Assembly (NCBI RefSeq): GCF_041261205.1 | Contig: NZ_JBGCCH010000001.1 | Location: forward strand, 682,001-746,000 | Origin: Catenulispora sp. MAP5-51 | Lineage (GTDB): Bacteria; Actinomycetota; Actinomycetes; Streptomycetales; Catenulisporaceae | DNA: 64,000 nt | Direction: 5' to 3' | Shown: positions 42,745 to 51,377 of the stretch, one piece after another | Position numbering within the stretch: position 1 is the first letter of the stretch | How the letters are laid out: each line of letters starts with the position of its first letter | Notes under the pieces: generated by a model | The model's database searches: none | What the model was told of the DNA's origin: nothing | Seen by the model: only the letters and a program-made list of their open reading frames with translations | Position numbers and translations under genes: made by a program

Positions 42745-43122
42745 TCAGGCGCCGCCGTCAGTCCGCGGCGCGAAGCCGTCGTGCAGGACCGGCCACATCT
42801 CGACCGGGTTCTCGCTCGCCCACGGCATGGACGCCGCGATCTCGCGGGCCCGCTCCGCGGACGCCACGTCCAGCAGGTACAGGCTGCAGACGAACTCCTT
42901 GGCCTCCAGGTAGGGGCCGTCGGTGGTGAACGGGGCACCGTCCTTGTTCCGGATCAGCGAGGCCTCGCTCTCGCCGCCGAGGCCGTAGGCCGCGAGCAGC
43001 TCGCCGGTGTCCCGGTAGTGGGAGTTCCACGCGTCCTGCTTGGCGCGCTCCACGTCCAGGACCTCTTCCGGGATCGAAGCCCACTTCTCCTCGTTGCCGT
43101 AGATCAGGAGCAGGTACTTCAT
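42745..43122 (-). CDS. YCII/DGPF-domain protein
   Basis: A 125-residue ferredoxin-like alpha/beta protein. MKYLLLIYGNEEKW is the typical first strand, and TTDGPYLEAKEFVCSLYLLD carries the DGPF-like TDGPY motif. Such proteins are the usual genomic partners of ECF42 sigma factors, but the ECF42 gene here is 25 kb away at 16255, so this member is on its own between terminators. The ATG at 43122 gives the expected length of about 120. Function is not known for the family beyond that association. Confidence 0.88.
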   Translation of the reverse strand: MKYLLLIYGNEEKWASIPEEVLDVERAKQDAWNSHYRDTGELLAAYGLGGESEASLIRNKDGAPFTTDGPYLEAKEFVCSLYLLDVASAERAREIAASMPWASENPVEMWPVLHDGFAPRTDGGA

Positions 43123-43250
43123 GGCAGCCGTCGGCCTCCTCGGTCTCGCGTACCTTACGGAAGGCAACTCTACGAGATCTCCAGGCTGACGCACGGTACA
43201 CACGCCAAAGGTTCACCCGGGATCAGGCTCCTGCGGGCTGCCGCAGACGC

Positions 43251-44777
43251 CTACGCCGTGACGTCCATCCGCGCCATCATCCCGGTGTAGGAGGCGTGCT
43301 CCAGCAGGTGGCAGTGGAACACGTACTTGCCCGGATAGTCCGCGAACGTCGCCTGCAGCCGCACCGAGCCGTTGGCCGGGATCGGCACCGTGTCCTTGAG
43401 CCCGGCCATCGACGGCCCCGGCGCGGCGCCGTTGATGTCCAGGACCCGGAACTGCACCAGGTGGATGTGGAAGTTGTGCTCCCACCCGGAGATGTCCGTG
43501 ACCTGCCAGATCTCGGTGGTGCCGACCGGGATCGAGGCCATGACCACGTTCGGGTCGAAGGTCTGGCCGTTGATGTAGAAGTCGTTGCCGTCGGCCGACA
43601 GCGACAATGTGATGTCGCGCGTGTTCGTGGCCGGCTTCTGCGCCGGCAGGGTGCTCAGCACGGCCGGCTCGGGCCCCGGGTGGGGGTCCGGCGCGCAGCT
43701 CTCGGTCACGTCGAAGCGCAGGATCTGCCCCAGCACCGAGTCCTGGAGGTACAGCCGGGTCCCCATCGGGTACTTGGAGAAGTCCATGACGACCTCCCCG
43801 CGCTCGGCCGAGCTCAGCGCCAGCGTCGGCGACACCGCCGGCGCCGGCAGCAGCCCGCCGTCGCTGGCGATCTGCACCAGTGACGAGCCGTCGCTCAGCG
43901 ACAGTGTGAGGAACCGGTGGTTGGAGGCGTTGAGGAAGCGGAACCGGTACTTGCGCTGCCCGACCGGGAAGTAGGGACGGTTCTTGCCGTTGGCCAGCAG
44001 GACCGTCCAGTCCAGCGTCGGGTCGTAGTAGAGCGCGTTGTCCGCGTCCAGATACGCGTCGCGCAGCAGGACCGGGACGTCGTAACGGCCGCTGGGCAGG
44101 TTCAGCCGGTCCTCGGCCGGGTCGTGCAGGATGTACATGGCGTGCATGCCGTTGTAGACGTTGACCGACTCCATCATGTGCAGGTGGTCGTGGTACCACA
44201 GCGTCGCACCGCGCTGCTGGTTCGGGTACGTGTACGTGCGCGTGGCCCCGGCGGCCAGCTCGTCGGTCGGGAAGCCGTCGCTGGGCGAGGGCACGTGCCC
44301 GCCGTGCAGGTGGACCACGGCGCCCGCGGTCGTGGCGTTGGTGTACGTGATCGCGACCTGCCGCCCCCGCTGGGCCCGGATCAGCGGACCGATGAAGGTC
44401 CCGCCGTAGCCGATGACGGCGGTCGGATTGCCCGGCGCGAGCTGCGAGTAGCCGCTCTTGATGCTGGTGGCGTAGTAGTCGGTGTCGGCGGTCGAGGACA
44501 CCGGGACGGCGTCGGCCAGGCGCGGCATCGCGTCCACGAACGGGGTCAGCTGGGCCGGGGCCGGCGCGTCGCCGGGTTTGGCCATGTCCTTCATGCCCGG
44601 CATGAGGTTGCCGGAGTCCGGCCCCTCGCCGGCCGCCGCAGGGGCGACGGGAGCGACAGGGGAGCCCGCGGTCCCGGCAGCCCCGGGCGCCCCGGAGCCC
44701 CGGCCCACGACCAGCAGTCCCGCGCCCGCGGAGGTGCTCGCGGCGGCGGCCATCTTCAGCACGTTGCGTCTTTTCAA
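43251..44777 (-). CDS. Secreted multicopper oxidase (CotA/phenoxazinone-synthase-like)
   Basis: A 508-residue copper oxidase with a Tat-like leader LKRRNVLKMAAAASTSAGAG, so exported folded. Copper motifs are all present: HLHGG, WYHDHLHM, HNFHIHLVQF and HCHLLEHA (types 1, 2 and 3). These enzymes oxidise phenols, catechols or metal ions with reduction of O2 to water. No ATG or GTG fits the leader. A TTG at 44777, with GAGGAAG 8 bases upstream, is the best start; an ATG at 44855 would add a poor head. It lies between the YCII and MaoC genes on the same strand. It could oxidise a secreted catechol from this locus (inference). Confidence 0.9.
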   Translation of the reverse strand: MKRRNVLKMAAAASTSAGAGLLVVGRGSGAPGAAGTAGSPVAPVAPAAAGEGPDSGNLMPGMKDMAKPGDAPAPAQLTPFVDAMPRLADAVPVSSTADTDYYATSIKSGYSQLAPGNPTAVIGYGGTFIGPLIRAQRGRQVAITYTNATTAGAVVHLHGGHVPSPSDGFPTDELAAGATRTYTYPNQQRGATLWYHDHLHMMESVNVYNGMHAMYILHDPAEDRLNLPSGRYDVPVLLRDAYLDADNALYYDPTLDWTVLLANGKNRPYFPVGQRKYRFRFLNASNHRFLTLSLSDGSSLVQIASDGGLLPAPAVSPTLALSSAERGEVVMDFSKYPMGTRLYLQDSVLGQILRFDVTESCAPDPHPGPEPAVLSTLPAQKPATNTRDITLSLSADGNDFYINGQTFDPNVVMASIPVGTTEIWQVTDISGWEHNFHIHLVQFRVLDINGAAPGPSMAGLKDTVPIPANGSVRLQATFADYPGKYVFHCHLLEHASYTGMMARMDVTA

Positions 44778-44916
44778 AGCCCGGACTTCCTCACAGCACG
44801 AGGCGGACACCCATTTCCCGCCGGCGAACGCATGACACTGCGATGCAAGCGGCACCCGAGGGTTATCGGCATCTCCGAGATTGCGCTTTAGGGCCGGACG
44901 CGATTCACCCGTGCTC

Positions 44917-45438
44917 TCACCCGGACGCGGGCGGCGCCGCGGGCTCAGCGGCGGCCCCCTGGCGAGAGCGCAGCAGGCTCACCACCGTCATGCTCAACAC
45001 CGGTTCGCCGACCTGGTCGACGAGTTCGGCGAACGTGCGCACGATCCCGCGGCTCGGGTCCGAGCGCGACAGCCGGGCCTCCACGACGCGTACCCGCAGG
45101 CGCAGGCGGTCGCCGGGACGCACCGGCTTGAGCCAGCGCAGATCGTCGACGCCGGGACTGCCCAGGCTCGCGGTCGTCGGCAGGTAGTGGTCGGCGAACA
45201 GGCGCATCATCAGGGCACAGCTGTGCCAGCCGCTGGCGATCAGGCCGCCGAACGGGCCCTGCTGCGCCGCGGCGGGATCGACGTGGAAGGATTGGGGGTC
45301 GTACCGCGAGGCGAAGTCGACGATCTCCTGCTCGCCCACCGTCACGGTGCCGAACTCGTACGACGCGCCGGCCTGGTAGTCCTCGAAGTAGCGCTGGTCG
45401 GCGGGTACGCCGAACCCGGCGTCCTGGGGGCTGCTCAT
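44917..45438 (-). CDS. MaoC-like (R)-hydratase/dehydratase domain protein
   Basis: A 173-residue hotdog-fold protein. The active-site segment is FASRYDPQSFHVDPAAA, the R-specific enoyl hydratase motif with Asp and His. GLIASGWHSCALMMRLF follows. Family members hydrate enoyl-CoA or act on related thioesters. It is divergent from the GntR regulator with an AT-rich control region between them, so it may be a target of that regulator. Confidence 0.88.
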   Translation of the reverse strand: MSSPQDAGFGVPADQRYFEDYQAGASYEFGTVTVGEQEIVDFASRYDPQSFHVDPAAAQQGPFGGLIASGWHSCALMMRLFADHYLPTTASLGSPGVDDLRWLKPVRPGDRLRLRVRVVEARLSRSDPSRGIVRTFAELVDQVGEPVLSMTVVSLLRSRQGAAAEPAAPPASG

Positions 45439-45505
45439 ACGGCCCGAGCATAGTTCGCGACCCGGCGTCGTTGACGCAGCCCGCGCGCCACCCTTACCCT
45501 CACAT

Positions 45506-45532
45506 CATATCTCATATGCCATATCCGATATC
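45506..45532. promoter_or_regulatory. AT-rich inverted repeat upstream of gntR
   Basis: An unusually AT-rich island in GC-rich DNA. ATATC (45507-45511) and GATAT (45527-45531) flank CATATG/CATATC units. It lies between the divergent MaoC and GntR genes, about 32 bp before the GntR start, where a FadR/GntR operator or promoter would be expected. Confidence 0.45.
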
Positions 45533-45563
45533 TGATTCATCGCGGCGCGTCCCAGGAGCCAGC

Positions 45564-46226
45564 ATGCCGGAAGCTCTCTTCTCCCCCGCCGGATCCAGCC
45601 CCGGCGCCCTGCCGTCGCGCACCGAGGCCGTGCTGGAGGCGATCAAGCACGCGATCCTGACCGGCGAGCTCAAGCCGGGCCGGCCGCTGGTCGAGACCGA
45701 TCTGGCCGCCGAGCTCGGGGTGTCCAAGACCCCGGTCCGCGAGGCGCTGAAGACCCTGGCCGGCACCGGGCTGGTGACCATGAGCCCCTACAAGGGCGCC
45801 ACGGTCCGCGAGATCGACCGGGCCCACGCGCGCGCCATCTACGACATGCGCCTGCTGCTGGAGCCGACCGCCGCCGGGCGCAGCGTCAGCGGGCCCCGCG
45901 ACTGGTCCCCGGCGCGCGCCGCCCTGGAGGCGGCCGACCAGGCCGAGGACGCCGCCGGGCGCTCGCTGGCCAACCGCGCGTTCCACCGTCACATGTACCT
46001 CGGCTGCGGGAACCCGCTGCTCGTGCGCACTCTGGACGACCTGCGCGACCAGACCGCGCTGGTGTCGGCGGCGGCGTGGGCCCAGCGGCCGTCGTGGGAG
46101 CGGGAGGCGGCCGAGCACCGGGCGATCCTCGACGCGGCCGAACGCGGCGACACCGAGGAGGTCAGGGACCTGATGCGCAGCCACATCAGCTCCTTCGTGG
46201 CGCGCACGTTCCCCGAGGACGCCTGA
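45564..46226 (+). CDS. GntR-family (FadR/FCD) transcriptional regulator
   Basis: A 220-residue regulator. The winged helix is KHAILTGELKPGRPLVETDL, then AAELGVSKTPVREALKTLAG. The FCD effector domain follows, with acidic/histidine residues that in relatives bind a metal and a carboxylate ligand (FHRHMYLGCGNPLLVRTL). The ATG at 45564 has AGGAG 5 bases upstream. It is divergent from MaoC and convergent with the dioxygenase; control of the ring-cleavage genes is likely. Its stop lies in a tandem repeat. Confidence 0.9.
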   Translation: MPEALFSPAGSSPGALPSRTEAVLEAIKHAILTGELKPGRPLVETDLAAELGVSKTPVREALKTLAGTGLVTMSPYKGATVREIDRAHARAIYDMRLLLEPTAAGRSVSGPRDWSPARAALEAADQAEDAAGRSLANRAFHRHMYLGCGNPLLVRTLDDLRDQTALVSAAAWAQRPSWEREAAEHRAILDAAERGDTEEVRDLMRSHISSFVARTFPEDA

Positions 46227-46264
46227 TCAGTATGCCTGATCAGTACCAGTATGCCTGATCAGTC
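46221..46264. repeat. Three GCCTGATCAGT repeats holding both convergent stop codons
   Basis: Copies of GCCTGATCAGTM at 46221, 46234 and 46253. The TGATCA palindrome gives TGA on both strands. The GntR stop (46224-46226) uses the first copy, and the dioxygenase stop (TCA on plus, 46259-46261) uses the third. Only 32 bp separate the two genes. Confidence 0.88.
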
Positions 46265-47131
46265 CGCGTCGGCGGTTGGGACGAGCACCAGGTCGTAGGC
46301 CATGCTCGTCCACTCCCCCGCGGGCCGGGACCCGTCGGGCGCCTCGCCGCCCCGATGGTGCTCGGCCCGCACCACCAGGCTGTCCTTGACCCCGAACACC
46401 GCATCAGCGTCCAGATACGGGTCGCCGGCGACGAAGATGTGGGTGATCAGGGTCCGGTGCCCGGGCGCGGTGACCTTGAAGTGCAGGTGCGCGGGCCGCA
46501 TAGGGCCGCGGCCGACGGCGGTGAGCAGGTCGCCGACGGGGCCGTCGTGCGGGATCGGGTAGGGCGTCGGCAGGACGGTCCAGAATCGGAAGGCGCCGTC
46601 GGAGCCGGTGCGCTGCCAGCCGCGCCCGGCCGAGCGCTCGCCGGGGTACTGGACGTCGTAGAAGCCGTCCTCGTCGGCGCCCCAGACGTCGAGGCGCACA
46701 CCGGACAGCGGGGTTCCGCCGGCGGAGAGCACGTGCCCCGACACGTGGCACGGCGTGCCCGCGGCGCCGCGCGCGAGGTCGCCGTCCAGCGGGACCTCCG
46801 GAGCGCCGTCGACGAAGAAGGGCCCGAACACCGTCGCCTCGGTCGCGCCGGGCGTGTCCGGCTCGTTGATGGCGACGGTCAGCATCGAGAGCCCGAGGAC
46901 GTCGGACAGCAGGATGAACTCCTGCCGCCGCTCATCGGTGATGTGCCCGGCCCGGGTGAGGAAGTCGATCGCCGCCTCCCACTCCCCCTGGCTCAGCCGC
47001 ACCTCCCGGGCGAACCCGTGCAGGTGGCGCACCAGGGCCGGCATGATCTCGCGCAGCCGCGGATCGGCGGTCCCGGCAAAGCTCGCCAGCACCTCCTCGG
47101 TGACGGCCTGTTCGCGCTCGCTCATGCCCAT
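46259..47131 (-). CDS. Intradiol ring-cleavage dioxygenase (hydroxyquinol/catechol 1,2-type)
   Basis: A 290-residue Fe(III) enzyme that cleaves catechols or hydroxyquinol to muconates or maleylacetate. The N-terminal helical dimer domain has the EWEAAIDFLTRAGHITD segment typical of hydroxyquinol/catechol 1,2-dioxygenases. Iron ligands are visible as tyrosines in GFYDVQYPGER and PTPYPIPHDGP and as histidines in RPAHLHFKV. The ATG at 47131 has GGAGGT 9 bases upstream and overlaps the CoA-transferase stop by 10 bp. The neighbour genes point to the 3-oxoadipate route. Substrate between catechol and hydroxyquinol is not fixed. Confidence 0.9.
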   Translation of the reverse strand: MGMSEREQAVTEEVLASFAGTADPRLREIMPALVRHLHGFAREVRLSQGEWEAAIDFLTRAGHITDERRQEFILLSDVLGLSMLTVAINEPDTPGATEATVFGPFFVDGAPEVPLDGDLARGAAGTPCHVSGHVLSAGGTPLSGVRLDVWGADEDGFYDVQYPGERSAGRGWQRTGSDGAFRFWTVLPTPYPIPHDGPVGDLLTAVGRGPMRPAHLHFKVTAPGHRTLITHIFVAGDPYLDADAVFGVKDSLVVRAEHHRGGEAPDGSRPAGEWTSMAYDLVLVPTADAD

Positions 47132-47775
47132 CGGATCGGCACCTCCACAAGATCGGCCAGTTCGTCGAAGGTGACGCCGAACAACTCGCGGACGACGACC
47201 CCGTCCGCGGTGATGTCCAGGACGGCGCGGTCGGTGTAGACCCGGTCGACGCACCCCAGACCGGTCAACGGATACGTACAGCGCGGCACCAGCTTGGGCT
47301 CGCCGTTCTTGGTCAGCAGCGCCATCATGACGAACACCCGGCGCGCACCGATCGCCAGATCCATGGCCCCGCCGACAGCCGGGATCGCGCCGGGCTCGCC
47401 GGTGTGCCAGTTGGCGAGGTCGCCCGACGCCGACACCTGGAAGCCGCCGAGCACACAGATGTCCAGATGGCCACCGCGCATCATCGCGAACGAGTCGGCG
47501 TGGTGGAAGTAGGACGCGCCCGGCAGCTCGGTCACCGGCGCCTTCCCGGCATTGGTGAGGTCGAGGTCGATCTCCGCGCCATGGGCGGCCGGACCCATGT
47601 TGAGCATGCCGTTCTCGGTATGCAGGACGACGCCGGAATCGGCGGGCAAGTGGTCGCCGACCAGAGTCGGCAGCCCGATACCGAGGTTGACGAAGGAGCC
47701 GGCGGGGATGTCGCGCGCCACGAGCGCGGCCATCTCGTTTTTGGAGAGCGGCCCGCGCTCGCGCCCGCCAGTCAT
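47122..47775 (-). CDS. 3-oxoacid CoA-transferase, subunit B
   Basis: A 217-residue catalytic subunit. The nucleophilic glutamate is in VLHTENGMLNMGP. SFVNLGIGLPTLVGDHLP is the CoA-binding start. The family transfers CoA from succinyl-CoA to 3-oxoadipate or acetoacetate. It overlaps subunit A by 4 bp and runs into the intradiol dioxygenase gene, which favours 3-oxoadipate as substrate. Confidence 0.93.
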   Translation of the reverse strand: MTGGRERGPLSKNEMAALVARDIPAGSFVNLGIGLPTLVGDHLPADSGVVLHTENGMLNMGPAAHGAEIDLDLTNAGKAPVTELPGASYFHHADSFAMMRGGHLDICVLGGFQVSASGDLANWHTGEPGAIPAVGGAMDLAIGARRVFVMMALLTKNGEPKLVPRCTYPLTGLGCVDRVYTDRAVLDITADGVVVRELFGVTFDELADLVEVPIRWA

Positions 47776-48455
47776 GCACTCACTCCGCTCGCTGCCGGCT
47801 CGACGAGCACCCGGTCGACATAAATACTCGGCGTCACCACCGCCTCCGGATCCAGTGCCCCGATCTCCACCAGCTCCCGAACCTGCGCGATGACCAGCGT
47901 CGCGGCGGTCGCCATGACCGGGCCGAAGTTGCGTGCGGTCTTGCGGTAGACCAGGTTGCCCATGCGGTCGGCCCGGTGGGCGCCGATCAGGGCCGCGTCG
48001 CCGCGGATCGGGTATTCGAGCACGTGTTCGCGGCCGTCGATGAGCCGGGTCTCCTTGCCCTGGGCCAGCGGGGTGCCGGCGCCGGTCGGGCAGAAGAAGG
48101 CGCCGATCCCGGCCCCGGCGGCGCGCATCCGCTCGGCCAGCGTGCCCTGCGGTACCAGTTCCAGCTCGATCCGGCCCGCGCGGTACAGCTCGTCGAAGAC
48201 GTAGGAGTCGGATTGGCGGGGGAAGGAGCAGATCATCTTGCGGACCCGGCCCTTCGCCAGCAGCGCGGCCAGGCCGGTGTCCCCGTTGCCGGCGTTGTTC
48301 GACACGACGGTCAGGTCTGTCGCGCCCTGCCGGATCAGCGCGTCGATCAGCGTGATCGGCATCCCGGCCAGGCCGAAACCGCCGACGAGGATGGTGGAAC
48401 CGTCGGCGATTCCGGCGACCGCTTCATCGGGATCGGTACACAGGTGTACGGTCAC
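47772..48455 (-). CDS. 3-oxoacid CoA-transferase, subunit A
   Basis: A 227-residue subunit. GSTILVGGFGLAGMP is the glycine-rich CoA-binding motif and DLTVVSNNAGNGDTGLAALL follows as in PcaI/ScoA proteins. Its stop overlaps the subunit B start by 4 bp (ATGA), ensuring equal amounts. It is the first gene of the CoA-transferase/dioxygenase run on this strand. No thiolase or maleylacetate reductase is seen in the window. Confidence 0.93.
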   Translation of the reverse strand: MTVHLCTDPDEAVAGIADGSTILVGGFGLAGMPITLIDALIRQGATDLTVVSNNAGNGDTGLAALLAKGRVRKMICSFPRQSDSYVFDELYRAGRIELELVPQGTLAERMRAAGAGIGAFFCPTGAGTPLAQGKETRLIDGREHVLEYPIRGDAALIGAHRADRMGNLVYRKTARNFGPVMATAATLVIAQVRELVEIGALDPEAVVTPSIYVDRVLVEPAASGVSA

Positions 48456-48464
48456 CCCCTCACC

Positions 48465-51257
48465 CTAGCTCGCGAAAACCTCCAACTCCGAGAGCTGTCC
48501 CGCAGGCCAGCCGGTGTTCGCCGTGAACGTCAGCTTCACGTAGCGCACGCTGGCGGCCGAGAACACGGCAGTCGCCGTGTTCCCCGTGGCGGGGTCGAAG
48601 GTGTAGCCCTGCGACGGCACCAGCGTCGTGTAGTTCGTCCCGTCGGTGCTGCCCTGGATCAGGACGGTCTGCGTCCGCGCGCCCCACGCCGAGGACGGCG
48701 GCAGGTCCATGACCACGCGTCCGACGCTGTGCGCCGAGCCCAGATCGACCTGGATCCACTGCGGGAAGGCGTTGTTCGCGCTCTCCCAGTACGTCGAGGT
48801 GTCCCCGTCCACCGCGTTCGCGGGCGCGTAGTTCTGGGTGGAGCCGCTGGACGTGGCCGGCTGGTTCAGCGCCAGGTTCGGGTTCGGCGGAGGGTTCCCG
48901 CCGCCGCCGATCGCCAGCGTGAGGTAGTTGAGGTTCCACCCGCCGGTGTCCTCGTTCAGCGTCAGCACCTGCTGCCCGGCCGGAAGGGTGACGGTCGCCG
49001 TCACCGTGGCCCAGTTCTGCCAGCCGCCGGTCTGCGGGATGGTCACGGCGCCGGACAGGTTGGCGCCGGCGGCGTTCGACAGATGCAGGGCGCCGGTGAC
49101 CGCGGATGGGGCGGCTACACGGAAACTCGCCGTGTATGTACCTCCGGTGGCAACGCTGACCGTGTACCGGAACCACTGGCCGCCGGAGGTCCAGCCCAGG
49201 TCCGAGCCGCCGCCGGCGTCCGAGGTCGCCTCCAGGTCCACCCCGTCGGAGCGGTAGGAGTTGCCGCTGCCGTTGACGGAGGTCACGTGGTAGCCCACGC
49301 CCTCGCCGCCGGTGTCGTAGTTCTCCGCCTGGACGGTGCCCGGGACGGCGGCCGGGGTGCCTCCGTACGGCCCCTCCGGCGTGCCGCCGCCGCTCTGCCA
49401 GCTGTTGCCGCTGACCGTCGCCGTGAAGCCGCCGGAGTTGTTGATGTAGGGCTGGAATCCACTGCCGAGGCCGGTCACCGTGTCGCCGGTGATCGACGCC
49501 GAGCCGGACGGCGCCGGGTAGAACGGCGGCTGGATCACGATGCCGTTGCGCCAGGGCGCGGTGATGGTGTTGTCGGCGAAGGTGCTGTTCGTGGACTGCG
49601 AGAAGCCGACCCCGTCGTACAGCGAGTCGCTGATCGTGTTGCCGGTGGCGTCGACGCCGTCCACCACGCCGGTGTTCTGCCCGTCGCCGCCGTTGCCGAT
49701 GTGGAACGCCGGCTGGCCCTGGTTGTAGGCGTCGCCGCCGGAGCGGACGACCACGTTGCCGGAGACCGTCGCGCCGTGCAGGTCGCTGCCGTTCACGCCG
49801 AAGCGGCCGGCGCCCAGGCCGATGTAGCGCGCGGTGTCGCTGATGTAGTTGTTCTGCACGTGGTGGCCGCTGCCGCCGTAGATGCCGATGCCCTTGCCGC
49901 CCCAGGGCGCTATCAGGGTGTTGTTGGTCAGGGTCACGTTCGACATCGCGGTGTAGGTGGTCGAGCCGTTGTAGGCGACGGAGTTGATCGCCATGGCGTC
50001 GTCGCCGGTGCCGCGCACGAAGTTGTCGGTCGCGGTGAGGTTGTTCCCGACGGTCCCGGTCAGCGAGACGTTGTTCAGGTTGATCCCGTCGGCCCACTCG
50101 CTGGTGACCCGGCTGTTCTTCACCGTCCCGCCGGTCCCGGACGCCCAGAACCCTGATTCGGTGTGCTGGTTCCACATCCCGTCGGCGACCCAGTTCGTGC
50201 CGGTGGTGTCCATCGCGCCGCCGTCGCCGCCGACCGTGCCCCGGCTGGTGGCGTCGGAGTCGATGTGGAAGTTCTGCACCGTGCACGAGGTCACGGAGAA
50301 CACCGCGGCCAGCGGCTGGCTGTTGGGCAGCGGCACGTCGCGGTAGACGGTGCTGTACCACATGCCGGCGCCGGCGATCGTGATCCCGGTGGCCTGCAGG
50401 CCGGTGGTGCCCTTCAGGTAGAACGTGCCCTGCGGGATCCACAGGGTCTTGTTCTGCGACTGGGCCTGGTTGACGCAGTTCTGGATGGCGGCAGTACTGT
50501 CCTGCGCCCCCGGATCCGCGCTGCCGTTGGTCGGGGCGTTGTCGGCCACGGCGCCGCAGTCGGTGATGGAGATCGAGTTCGCCGGCTGCGCGATCGGCGC
50601 CGGCGGGTTCTCCGCGTCGACGACGTCCACGTCGTAGTACGAGGCGCTGTTCGTGGAGTCCTTCACCAGCGAGAAGGTGCTGCCCGGCGCGATCGCGGCA
50701 CCGGTGAGGAAGGTGTGCGACTCGTCCCAGAACACCCGCGGGTCACCGTCGGCGGGGTTCTTGTCGTCGCTGTTGTTGTAGTTGGTGCCCTCGTAGATGT
50801 ACGTCTGCTTGGAGTTGACGTTCAGCGCCTGCCGAAAGACCCCGTTGACGTACAGGTCGAGCGTCGAGGTGATGCCGCCGCCGGACGGCGCGTCGGGGAT
50901 CGAGGCCCGGACGTTCAGGAAGCTGATCGGCTGCCCGGTGGTGTTCGTCCACTGCACACCCTGCCCGGTGGAGGCCAGGTGCACATAGGCGTGCCCGGAC
51001 GCCTCCAGCGCGGCGCTGGAGTACTCGGTGGTCGGCGGCGCCGTCAGGCTCACCGCCGAAGCCCCGCCGACCAGCGTGCCGGTCTCGGCCTCCAGGCTCG
51101 TGAAGCCCTGGCTCGCACCGACCGCCGCCGCGGCGGGGGTGGCGGGGGTGAGTGTGACGTCGTGGGGCACCGCGAGCACGGTCAGCGGCGCCGCCACGAG
51201 GGCGAGCGGGAGCAGGCGCGGCAGGAAACCGCGCACGGTGGGGCGATGTGGTCTCAT
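48465..51257 (-). CDS. Secreted GH87-like alpha-glucanase (beta-helix) with CBMs
   Basis: A 930-residue exported protein. Residues 1-45 are a Sec-type leader (hydrophobic around LLPLALVAAPLTVLAV). About 50-225 is a CBM35/6-like beta-sandwich (SLEAETGTLVGG). About 240-600 is a right-handed parallel beta-helix with many NN-x-(I/V) turns and DDAMAINS-type motifs, as in GH87 mycodextranases and alpha-1,3-glucanases. About 620-745 is a CBM6 (VQAENYDTGGEGVGYHV), and 765-930 is an F5/8 type-C/CBM32 domain (NLALNQPATSS). GGAGAGGAG precedes the ATG. The target is probably fungal alpha-glucan, although a pectinase-like role cannot be excluded. Confidence 0.88.
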   Translation of the reverse strand: MRPHRPTVRGFLPRLLPLALVAAPLTVLAVPHDVTLTPATPAAAAVGASQGFTSLEAETGTLVGGASAVSLTAPPTTEYSSAALEASGHAYVHLASTGQGVQWTNTTGQPISFLNVRASIPDAPSGGGITSTLDLYVNGVFRQALNVNSKQTYIYEGTNYNNSDDKNPADGDPRVFWDESHTFLTGAAIAPGSTFSLVKDSTNSASYYDVDVVDAENPPAPIAQPANSISITDCGAVADNAPTNGSADPGAQDSTAAIQNCVNQAQSQNKTLWIPQGTFYLKGTTGLQATGITIAGAGMWYSTVYRDVPLPNSQPLAAVFSVTSCTVQNFHIDSDATSRGTVGGDGGAMDTTGTNWVADGMWNQHTESGFWASGTGGTVKNSRVTSEWADGINLNNVSLTGTVGNNLTATDNFVRGTGDDAMAINSVAYNGSTTYTAMSNVTLTNNTLIAPWGGKGIGIYGGSGHHVQNNYISDTARYIGLGAGRFGVNGSDLHGATVSGNVVVRSGGDAYNQGQPAFHIGNGGDGQNTGVVDGVDATGNTISDSLYDGVGFSQSTNSTFADNTITAPWRNGIVIQPPFYPAPSGSASITGDTVTGLGSGFQPYINNSGGFTATVSGNSWQSGGGTPEGPYGGTPAAVPGTVQAENYDTGGEGVGYHVTSVNGSGNSYRSDGVDLEATSDAGGGSDLGWTSGGQWFRYTVSVATGGTYTASFRVAAPSAVTGALHLSNAAGANLSGAVTIPQTGGWQNWATVTATVTLPAGQQVLTLNEDTGGWNLNYLTLAIGGGGNPPPNPNLALNQPATSSGSTQNYAPANAVDGDTSTYWESANNAFPQWIQVDLGSAHSVGRVVMDLPPSSAWGARTQTVLIQGSTDGTNYTTLVPSQGYTFDPATGNTATAVFSAASVRYVKLTFTANTGWPAGQLSELEVFAS

Positions 51258-51377
51258 CGCGACTCCTCTCCATGCGTGGGTCACCGTATAGATTTCGAGA
51301 AGGTGTCGCAAGACTCAGATGAAGTTGCGCAAAAAACTGATACGCAGTCCGCAAAGTTGGGGCGACACCCCGGCCCC

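Noticed and set aside
29449-48455. Enediyne biosynthetic gene cluster
   Set aside because: No iterative enediyne PKS, thioesterase or UNBL/UNBU genes are present; only beta-tyrosine-type and tailoring-like genes are.
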